The translations under genes and the position numbers were made by a program. From Bacteroidota bacterium (GTDB taxonomy: Bacteria; Bacteroidota; Bacteroidia; Bacteroidales; UBA1556): a stretch of 5,404 nucleotides of DNA. A model generated the notes under the pieces. It saw nothing but the letters and a program-made list of their open reading frames with translations. It was not told the DNA's origin and did not search any database. This document shows, piece by piece, positions 1 through 4,160 of the stretch (the first letter of the stretch is position 1; the number at the start of each line of letters is the position of its first letter). Location: assembly GCA_003973505.1 (NCBI GenBank), contig QNXT01000138.1, positions 1 through 5,404 of the forward strand, read 5' to 3'.

Positions 1-310
1 TATTGAAGAACTGGTTTCCAAGGGATTGGTTGATTATGTAGAGGTAAATATTTTTGTTCCATATCCCGGCTCTTCTGCGGCTTCTGATAAGAGAATACTG
101 AAAATTGATGAAGATACATCAAAATTTTACAGAATGGGTTATCCTGTGTTTGACTTAGAGGGATTTCCAAGGGAAGATATCAGAAAGGCGTTTCTGGAAA
201 TAACAGAAATGCTAAAATCATATGGATATGAGAATGGGAAAATGAAGAAAAGGTGTTGTATGAAATTTATACGAAGTATCTATGAGCGAAAAGCATTTGC
301 ATATTATTAG
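1..310 (+). CDS. Probable radical SAM protein, C-terminal fragment (5' end outside window)
   Basis: The reading frame is open from base 2, so the gene starts before the window; the in-frame TTG at 26 is not the real start. About 102 residues are visible. The stretch VDYVEVNIFVPYPGS (PYPGS encoded at 59-73), followed by a polar segment with a K-x-Y-R-x-G-Y-P-V-F pattern and a helical tail, resembles the region after the radical SAM barrel in B12-binding-type radical SAM proteins, where a 'PYPGT/S' motif is common. The Cys-x3-Cys-x2-Cys cluster that would prove the family would lie upstream and cannot be seen. The last 29 nt overlap the following glycosyltransferase in another frame, which suggests cotranscription and translational coupling. 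The basic, Cys-containing tail (KMKKRCC) looks poorly conserved. The family is inferred from one motif and general resemblance; substrate and reaction are unknown. Confidence 0.55.
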   Translation, partial: IEELVSKGLVDYVEVNIFVPYPGSSAASDKRILKIDEDTSKFYRMGYPVFDLEGFPREDIRKAFLEITEMLKSYGYENGKMKKRCCMKFIRSIYERKAFAYY

Positions 311-1406
311 TTTTGATATACCCTGGCCAGCCGACTATGGTGGGGTGATTGATGTGTATTACCAAATAAAGGCATTGTATAATGCGGGAGTAAAAGTGCA
401 TTTACATGCTTTTGAATATGGTCGTTCGCATGCTGAAGCATTGAATGAAATTTGCGAATCGGTAAACTACTATCCTCGAAAAACGGGTGTCTTATCCAAT
501 TTTTCAATGACGCCATATATTATTCAAAGTCGTAAATCGAATGCTTTGGTGAAAAATCTATTGAAGGATGATTACCCCATACTTTGTCAAGGGATGCATA
601 CATGTGCTGTTTTGAATGATAAGCGATTGGAAAACCGAAAAATAGCCTATCGGGCAGCCAATGTGGAACATTATTATTATCAGGCTCTTTATCATAAAGA
701 GCAGAATGCGAAAAAGATGTACTATTTTATGTTTGAGGCATGGCGTCTAAAAAAATGGGAGCATCATTTACGTCGAGCCGATGTTATTTTTACCATATCG
801 GAAGCTGATGAGGCTTATTATAAAAGGCGTTTTCCTCAACAGAATGTGGTTAATTTATTTGGCTTTTTCGAGGATGAGCAATTCCATATGCAAGAGGGTA
901 GAGGCGATTATGTTTTATATCAAGGAAATCTATCGGTGAATGAAAATATAGTTGCTGTGGAGTATATTCTTGATAATATTGCTGCTGAAATGGATATGCC
1001 ACTGATTGTTGCAGGTAAAAATCCTCCAGAAGAATTGCGAGAGAAAATTGAAAAAATACCCAATGTGAAATTGGTGGAAAATCCAAGTCATAAAGAAATG
1101 CAAAATTTAATACAGCAAGCTCAAGTCAATCTGTTGATTACATTTCAGCCGACAGGTTTGAAATTAAAACTGCTGAACGCGTTATATAATGGAAGGTTTT
1201 GCATTGCAAATAAAGAAATGCTGTATGGGTCAGGATTAGAGCCTCTTGTGGAACTTGCTCAAGAGGAAAGTGAGATTATCTCAAAAATCAAAGCCCTTGA
1301 AAATAGCATTTTTACGCAGGAGAATATCGAGACTCGAAAGCAATTTCTTAGTAAACTCTATTCAACAAAAGATCGCATTGAGTTGATGATTTCAAATCTA
1401 TTTTGA
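282..1406 (+). CDS. GT4-like (GT-B fold) glycosyltransferase
   Basis: This 374-residue protein is probably a cytoplasmic or membrane-associated sugar transferase for a surface glycan; donor and acceptor cannot be read from the sequence. The N-terminus (HIISFDIPWPADYGGVIDVYY, about 6-27) is the first beta-strand and glycine-rich loop typical of GT-B enzymes. YRAANVEH (123-130) and ADVIFTISEAD (166-176) match N-domain landmarks of GT4 proteins. The C-domain starts near YVLYQGNLSVNEN (210-222), followed by the strand VAGKNPP (243-249) and the donor-site helix GLKLKLLNALYNGR (292-305). The usual E-x7-E pair of GT4 enzymes is not present: the aligned positions are T291 and N299. There is no signal peptide or membrane segment. 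The ATG at 282 is chosen because the family fold begins within six residues. It has no clear Shine-Dalgarno, as is usual in Bacteroidota. The start overlaps the upstream gene by 29 nt, and the stop lies 25 bp from that of convergent ftsE. Confidence 0.85.
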   Translation: MSEKHLHIISFDIPWPADYGGVIDVYYQIKALYNAGVKVHLHAFEYGRSHAEALNEICESVNYYPRKTGVLSNFSMTPYIIQSRKSNALVKNLLKDDYPILCQGMHTCAVLNDKRLENRKIAYRAANVEHYYYQALYHKEQNAKKMYYFMFEAWRLKKWEHHLRRADVIFTISEADEAYYKRRFPQQNVVNLFGFFEDEQFHMQEGRGDYVLYQGNLSVNENIVAVEYILDNIAAEMDMPLIVAGKNPPEELREKIEKIPNVKLVENPSHKEMQNLIQQAQVNLLITFQPTGLKLKLLNALYNGRFCIANKEMLYGSGLEPLVELAQEESEIISKIKALENSIFTQENIETRKQFLSKLYSTKDRIELMISNLF

Positions 1407-1431
1407 CCTTTTAAGAATTTTGCTTGGTCGA

Positions 1432-2103
1432 TTATTCCAATGTGGATAAAACATGACCATCTTCAAACTTTACCAAACGGCCGGGAAATTCATCAAAAAG
1501 ATTGTAGTCGTGGGTTGCCATAAGTACAGCACGACCCGTTTCCGATAAACTTTTTAAAAGCTTCATAATACCTTTGGAGGTTTCAGGGTCAAGGTTTCCC
1601 GTTGGCTCATCGGCAAGAATAATCTCAGGATCATTAATAAGTGCTCGAGCAATAGATAGTCGCTGCTGTTCTCCTCCCGAAAGTTGGTGTGGCATCTTAT
1701 GGGCTTTGGTTTCCAAACCTACTTTTGTAAGTACGTCCATCATACGCTCGTCCATTTTCTTCTTGTCCTTCCAATCAGTAGCTTTCATGACAAACAAAAG
1801 ATTGTCGCGAACCGAGCGGTCGAAAAGTAACTGAAAGTCTTGAAATACAATACCCAGCTTTCTGCGTAATTGAGGGATTTGTTTGGTTTTAAGCTTTCGC
1901 AAATCAAAACCAGCAATAGTTGCTTCTCCTTTATTAAGTTTTAGATCGGCGTATAAAACTTTCAAGAGGCTACTCTTTCCACTTCCTGTTACTCCTACAA
2001 AATAAACAAAATCGCCTTTTTTTATGGTCAGATTTACATCGGATAAAACCAATAAATCCTTTTGATAAACATCAATATTTCTTAATTCAATTAAAGTGTC
2101 CAC
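1432..2103 (-). CDS. ftsE: Cell-division ABC transporter ATP-binding protein FtsE
   Basis: This 223-residue ABC ATPase has the usual FtsE length. In other bacteria FtsE pairs with the membrane protein FtsX at the divisome and drives activation of peptidoglycan hydrolases; it acts on the cytoplasmic face of the inner membrane. All ATPase motifs are intact: Walker A GVTGSGKS (37-44), Q-loop Q88 in IVFQDFQLL, signature LSGGE (141-145), Walker B IILADE (161-166), D-loop NLD (170-172) and H-loop H198. The segment [17 protein letters not shown] is characteristic of FtsE rather than of LolD/MacB-type ATPases, although those remain the alternative. The start is GTG at 2101-2103, since no ATG lies at the conserved N-terminus IELRNIDVY. 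It begins 11 bp after the stop of the small upstream gene, so the two are probably one transcript. No ftsX is in the window. The convergent gap to the glycosyltransferase is only 25 bp and has no evident hairpin terminator. Confidence 0.87.
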   Translation of the reverse strand: MDTLIELRNIDVYQKDLLVLSDVNLTIKKGDFVYFVGVTGSGKSSLLKVLYADLKLNKGEATIAGFDLRKLKTKQIPQLRRKLGIVFQDFQLLFDRSVRDNLLFVMKATDWKDKKKMDERMMDVLTKVGLETKAHKMPHQLSGGEQQRLSIARALINDPEIILADEPTGNLDPETSKGIMKLLKSLSETGRAVLMATHDYNLFDEFPGRLVKFEDGHVLSTLE

Positions 2104-2114
2104 AATACGCTGTT

Positions 2115-2318
2115 TTAGTTTTCAAGATATTTCATTTCGCCAAATTCCATTTCGTCCATACAATCACTTATGGCTTCCAAATACTTTGTCATTTTGTATT
2201 TTGTCAAACCTTGTTTCAATCGGTCGGCACGAAAATAGGCAATTAGGGTATAATTATCATCTCTAATCTGAAGATAATCAGGGATTTTTCCGCTGCCTTT
2301 TATTTTCATTAAATACAT
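2115..2318 (-). CDS. Small conserved Bacteroidota-type protein of unknown function, upstream of ftsE
   Basis: This is a soluble-looking protein of 67 residues when started at the ATG at 2316-2318 (MYLMKIKGSGKIPDYLQIRDD...). The core, IPDYLQIRDDNYTLIAYFRADR, alternates polar and hydrophobic residues like a small beta-sheet. It is followed by a Lys-rich helix and an acidic C-terminus (CMDEMEFGEMKYLEN). I recall similar short proteins beside ftsE in Bacteroidota, but no function that I can name. The frame stays open 28 codons further to an ATG at 2402. That extension is basic and low-complexity, and it would span a promoter-like -7 box at 2343-2350, so the shorter start is preferred; the ATG at 2307-2309 is also possible. 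There is no signal peptide, transmembrane helix or Cys motif. It lies 11 bp ahead of ftsE, which suggests a two-gene operon and possibly a role linked to cell division, by context only. Confidence 0.7.
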   Translation of the reverse strand: MYLMKIKGSGKIPDYLQIRDDNYTLIAYFRADRLKQGLTKYKMTKYLEAISDCMDEMEFGEMKYLEN

Positions 2319-2342
2319 ATTTCTTGTTCTGAATTTGAAATA

Positions 2343-2350
2343 CGAAAGTA
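2343..2350 (-). promoter_or_regulatory. Candidate -7 promoter element for the small gene and ftsE
   Basis: Read on the minus strand this is TACTTTCG, one mismatch from the Bacteroidota -7 consensus TAnnTTTG. Transcription would start near 2336-2338, leaving a leader of roughly 20 nt before the ATG at 2318. No TTTG-like -33 box is seen at the expected spacing, so the call rests on the -7 box and its position. Confidence 0.4.
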
Positions 2351-2514
2351 GGTATTTTATAAATGAGTTAGGTCTAAAAAGGTAGATTTTTGTCAAAATC
2401 AAGACGTAAATATTTTTTTAACCGCACTTAACTGTTTGTTAAAGAGGATTGAAAAAATATTGACAACGCAGAGTTAGGCAATAAAGAAGCTTTTTAGACT
2501 CGACTCATAAAGTG

Positions 2515-2522
2515 TAATGAAA
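2515..2522. repeat. Left copy of 8-bp target-site duplication
   Basis: TAATGAAA directly abuts the left terminal inverted repeat of the MITE-like element and is identical to 2684-2691 on the other side. Confidence 0.7.
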
Positions 2523-2545
2523 GGCTAAGTTCTAATTCTTACCTC

Positions 2546-2595
2546 TTTTTCAATGGTTTTTCGCCCCAACCCTAAAGGTAGAAACCATTGAAAAA
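2546..2595. repeat. Internal hairpin 1 of the MITE-like element
   Basis: TTTTTCAATGGTTT (2546-2559) and AAACCATTGAAAAA (2582-2595) are perfect 14-bp complements around a 22-nt loop containing CCCCAACCCTAAAGG. No U-run follows the stem in either direction in the way a standard terminator would show. It splits the left half of the element from the motif that adjoins the terminal repeat in the right half, so it may be a secondary insertion. Confidence 0.7.
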
Positions 2596-2607
2596 ACAAG
2601 ATTCATT

Positions 2608-2659
2608 TTTTTTACTTTTTGGTTCCCTTTAGGGTAAGGGTAAAACAAAAAGTAAAAAA
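2608..2659. repeat. Internal hairpin 2 of the MITE-like element
   Basis: TTTTTTACTTTTTG (2608-2621) and CAAAAAGTAAAAAA (2646-2659) are perfect 14-bp complements around a 24-nt loop. The loop contains CCCTTTAGGG (2625-2634), which is itself a short inverted repeat. The arm sequence recurs after mtnA at 3887-3900. Confidence 0.7.
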
Positions 2660-2683
2660 TGCTGTGACAATTAGAATTAAGCC

Positions 2684-2691
2684 TAATGAAA
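2684..2691. repeat. Right copy of 8-bp target-site duplication
   Basis: TAATGAAA directly abuts the right terminal inverted repeat and is identical to 2515-2522. The exact abutment on both sides makes chance unlikely even in AT-rich DNA. Confidence 0.7.
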
Positions 2692-2704
2692 TAATTAATT
2701 AGAG

Positions 2705-2716
2705 GGCAAATTTGCC
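2705..2716. promoter_or_regulatory. 12-bp perfect palindrome upstream of mtnA (possible operator)
   Basis: GGCAAATTTGCC is a perfect dyad ending 55 bp before the mtnA start, just outside the MITE-like element. Its size and position would suit a dimeric regulator, but no regulator is identified and it could be chance. Confidence 0.25.
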
Positions 2717-2759
2717 ATTTTTGCTTATATCATTAATAAACAAAAAGCAAGATAATCAT

Positions 2760-2767
2760 TACTTTTG
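2760..2767 (+). promoter_or_regulatory. Candidate -7 promoter element for mtnA, implying a leaderless mRNA
   Basis: TACTTTTG is a perfect match to the Bacteroidota -7 consensus TAnnTTTG and ends only 4 nt before the mtnA ATG at 2772. Transcription would start at or within a base or two of the A of the start codon. A -33 TTTG is not seen at the usual spacing; the nearest upstream copies are more than 30 bp away. Confidence 0.45.
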
Positions 2768-2771
2768 CCTT

Positions 2772-3818
2772 ATGCTAGTAAACGGAAAACAATATCGCAC
2801 CATTTGGCTTTCAGAGAATCAAAAAACGGTTTTCATCATTGATCAACGTAAATTGCCTTTTGAGTTTGAAATAGAAGAAATAAAAACAGTAAAAGAAATG
2901 GCTGTGGCTATAAAAGATATGCATTTGCGTGGTGCGGGTCTTATTGGTGCTGCTGCGGGTTTTGGAATGTATTTGGCTGTATTGGAGTCGGGGGAATTAG
3001 AGAAAGCGGCCAATTTATTAAAGGCAACGCGACCTACGGCAGTTAATCTTGCCTATGCTGTAGATTTAATGCTTGAAAAATTGAAGGATATTTCACCTGA
3101 AAAACGTTTGAACAGAGCATTAGAATTAGCACAAGAGATTGCTAATAATGATGCTGAGCAATGTAAAGCCATTGGTAGGCATGGGGTGCAGTTAATTGAA
3201 TCGATAAGCAAAGCAAAGCAGGGGCAGCGAGTAAATATTCTTACTCATTGTAACGCAGGATGGTTGGCATTTGTTGATTATGGCTCGGCTTTAAGTCCAA
3301 TTTATGAAGCGCATCGGCGTGGTATTGATGTGCATGTGTATGTGGACGAAACGCGGCCACGAAATCAAGGTGCTCGCCTTACAGCTTGGGAGTTGGGGCA
3401 GCAGGGTGTTCCCTATACCTTGATTGCTGACAATGTGGGAGGGCATTTAATGCAGCATGCAAAAGTAGATATGGTTATCGTTGGTGCCGATCGTGTGGCT
3501 GCAAATGGTGATGCGGCAAATAAGATTGGGACTTATCTTAAGGCTTTGGCTGCCAATGATAATGGAGTGCCTTTTTATGTTGCTTTTCCATCAACAACGC
3601 GCGATATGAATATTCGGAATGGTGTGCGTGATATCGAAATAGAAGAGCGTAGCGGTAATGAAGTGATTCGCATTGAGGGGCAATTCCAAAATAAAATTAT
3701 TGAGGTGCAGCTCTGTCCTGAAAATAGTCATGCTGTAAATTATGGTTTTGATGTTACTCCAGCCCGTTTGATTAGTGCTTGGATAACCGATGAAGGTGTT
3801 GAGTGGAATAAGATGTAA
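2772..3818 (+). CDS. mtnA: S-methyl-5-thioribose-1-phosphate isomerase MtnA
   Basis: This 348-residue cytoplasmic aldose-ketose isomerase of the eIF2B-alpha-like family converts methylthioribose-1-phosphate to methylthioribulose-1-phosphate in methionine salvage. Family landmarks appear in order: RTIWL near the N-terminus, RGAGLIGAAAGFG (from R53), THCNAGWLA with catalytic Cys160, VDETRPRNQGARLTAWE (D192-R197), DNVGGHLM (220-227), IVGADRVAANGDAANKIGT with catalytic Asp240 and N250-K251, and IEERSGNEV. The ATG at 2772 is chosen over the TTG at 2712 because RTIWL then sits at the expected place. Cys160 and Asp240 also then fall on the same numbers I recall for the Bacillus subtilis enzyme. The usual RGAP is RGAG here. 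Together with NAGWLA and GGHLMQH this resembles the MtnA subgroup used in MTA or 5-deoxyribose 'shunt' pathways, which I offer as inference only. No other salvage gene is adjacent. Confidence 0.9.
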   Translation: MLVNGKQYRTIWLSENQKTVFIIDQRKLPFEFEIEEIKTVKEMAVAIKDMHLRGAGLIGAAAGFGMYLAVLESGELEKAANLLKATRPTAVNLAYAVDLMLEKLKDISPEKRLNRALELAQEIANNDAEQCKAIGRHGVQLIESISKAKQGQRVNILTHCNAGWLAFVDYGSALSPIYEAHRRGIDVHVYVDETRPRNQGARLTAWELGQQGVPYTLIADNVGGHLMQHAKVDMVIVGADRVAANGDAANKIGTYLKALAANDNGVPFYVAFPSTTRDMNIRNGVRDIEIEERSGNEVIRIEGQFQNKIIEVQLCPENSHAVNYGFDVTPARLISAWITDEGVEWNKM

Positions 3819-3864
3819 ATGCCTAGAGTATTTGCATTAAATAAGTGTTGTTTCAGGTAAATTT

Positions 3865-3913
3865 GGCTGAGTTCTATTCCTAATCATTTTTTACTTTTTG
3901 ATTCCCTTTAAGG
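3865..3913 (+). repeat. Degenerate second copy of the MITE-like end
   Basis: The segment starts GGCTGAGTTCTATTCC and continues into a run identical to one hairpin arm of the upstream element, TTTTTTACTTTTTG (3887-3900). It aligns with the reverse complement of 2646-2683 over about 36-38 bp. The following ATTCCCTTTAAGG (3901-3913) matches 2622-2634 at 11 of 13 positions. No clear partner end or flanking duplication was found, although an AGCC at 4015-4018 would give a unit of similar length (154 bp). It reads as a decayed or partial copy. Confidence 0.5.
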
Positions 3914-4028
3914 CATTACTTCTTATGCACATCTTCTTAAATATTCTTAGTGTGCAATCATGACGTCAACTAGTAAAATCCTATAGTTTATATGTGGAAA
4001 ATTGATTTGCAAATAGCCTAAGAGTTTT

Positions 4029-4126
4029 AAAAAAAATGGGGCTAAAGCCTAAATTTGTATAGAATCATTAGGCGGGGCATTAATGCCCCGCCTAATGAAA
4101 TTACAAGATTTCGTGGGCTTTAGCCC
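4029..4126 (-). terminator. Probable rho-independent terminator of the patatin gene
   Basis: Transcription leftward from the patatin gene meets the GC-rich nested hairpin 35 bp after the stop codon. Directly after its 3' side comes a run of eight U (A-run 4029-4036 on the plus strand). Stem followed by U-run is the canonical arrangement. The same hairpin could slow rightward transcription from mtnA, but no U-run follows in that direction. Confidence 0.6.
4039..4126. repeat. 88-nt nested palindromic repeat (REP/BIME-like) with 34-bp perfect core
   Basis: The core at 4065-4098 is a perfect palindrome with no spacer: the half-site ends CATTAGGCGGGGCATT and is mirrored exactly. Outer arms GGGCTAAAGCC (4039-4049) and GGCTTTAGCCC (4116-4126) are perfect 11-bp complements. 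The sequence between arms and core also pairs partly (AAAT-TTGTA against its complement), so the whole unit can fold as one long hairpin. GGGCTTTAGCCC-type arms recall dispersed palindromic repeats in Bacteroidota genomes, but copy number cannot be judged from one window. Confidence 0.65.
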
Positions 4127-4160
4127 AAATATAAATTTTGAATTACCAAAACCCCTACGA

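Larger units (their letters stand above)
2523..2683. mobile_element. MITE-like non-autonomous element with terminal inverted repeats and 8-bp target duplication
   Basis: The 161-bp element begins GGCTAAGTTCTAATT (2523-2537) and ends AATTAGAATTAAGCC (2669-2683). The reverse complement of the right end matches the left end at 13 of 15 positions. It is bracketed exactly by a perfect 8-bp direct repeat, TAATGAAA. Inside are two further inverted repeats with 14-bp perfect arms (2546-2595 and 2608-2659). There is also a shared inverted motif, ACCCTAAAGG (2569-2578) and its complement (2626-2635). It encodes no protein, so a transposase would have to act in trans. TIRs with an 8-bp duplication are seen in several IS families, including IS1595, IS66 and IS256; I cannot assign one from so little sequence. 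It lies 88 bp upstream of the mtnA start and could affect its expression. Confidence 0.72.
2319..2771. other. Divergent intergenic region carrying a MITE-like insertion
   Basis: This 453-bp spacer separates the leftward small gene/ftsE unit from rightward mtnA. It holds a promoter-like box at each end, an AT-rich stretch of no evident function (about 2400-2514), a MITE-like element with its flanking duplication (2515-2691), and a 12-bp palindrome (2705-2716). No convincing coding frame was found. The open frame leading into mtnA from the TTG at 2712 lacks family similarity. Confidence 0.7.
3819..4160. other. Convergent, repeat-rich intergenic spacer without a gene
   Basis: These 342 bp separate mtnA from the convergent patatin gene. 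They contain a degenerate copy of the MITE-like end (3865-3913), an unremarkable AT-rich middle (about 3920-4025) with only a short TGACGTCA dyad (3961-3968), and a long palindromic hairpin with an A/U-run (4029-4126). No coding frame was found. No separate U-run terminator is evident right after mtnA. Confidence 0.7.

Noticed and set aside
307..516. Minus-strand open frame of 69 codons inside the glycosyltransferase gene
   Set aside because: It is a shadow of a well-supported coding frame, with no recognisable motif or promoter.
850..1086. Minus-strand open frame of 78 codons inside the glycosyltransferase gene
   Set aside because: It is antisense to conserved GT-B motifs and its composition does not look like a protein.
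1404..1430. Possible bidirectional terminator between the glycosyltransferase and ftsE
   Set aside because: Only a 4-bp GACC/GGTC stem with a long AT-rich loop is present, too weak to call.
1574..1834. Plus-strand open frame of 86 codons opposite ftsE
   Set aside because: It is antisense to the Walker B and signature motifs of an intact ABC ATPase; its Ser/Arg-rich translation is a by-product.
2319..2402. Longer start (ATG at 2402) for the small gene
   Set aside because: The 28-residue extension is basic, low-complexity and not part of the recognisable core, and it would overlap the candidate -7 box at 2343-2350.
2460..2488. TTGACA-like -35 box at 2460-2465
   Set aside because: There is no matching -10 at a proper spacing, and Bacteroidota primary sigma factors do not use this consensus.
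2712..2771. Longer TTG start for mtnA
   Set aside because: It adds 20 residues unlike the MtnA N-terminus and would place the catalytic residues out of register with the family; the strong -7 box also lies inside it.
3927..3968. GCACA/TGTGC inverted repeat and TGACGTCA dyad downstream of mtnA
   Set aside because: The arms are 5 and 4 bp long with no further support, within chance expectation for this spacer.
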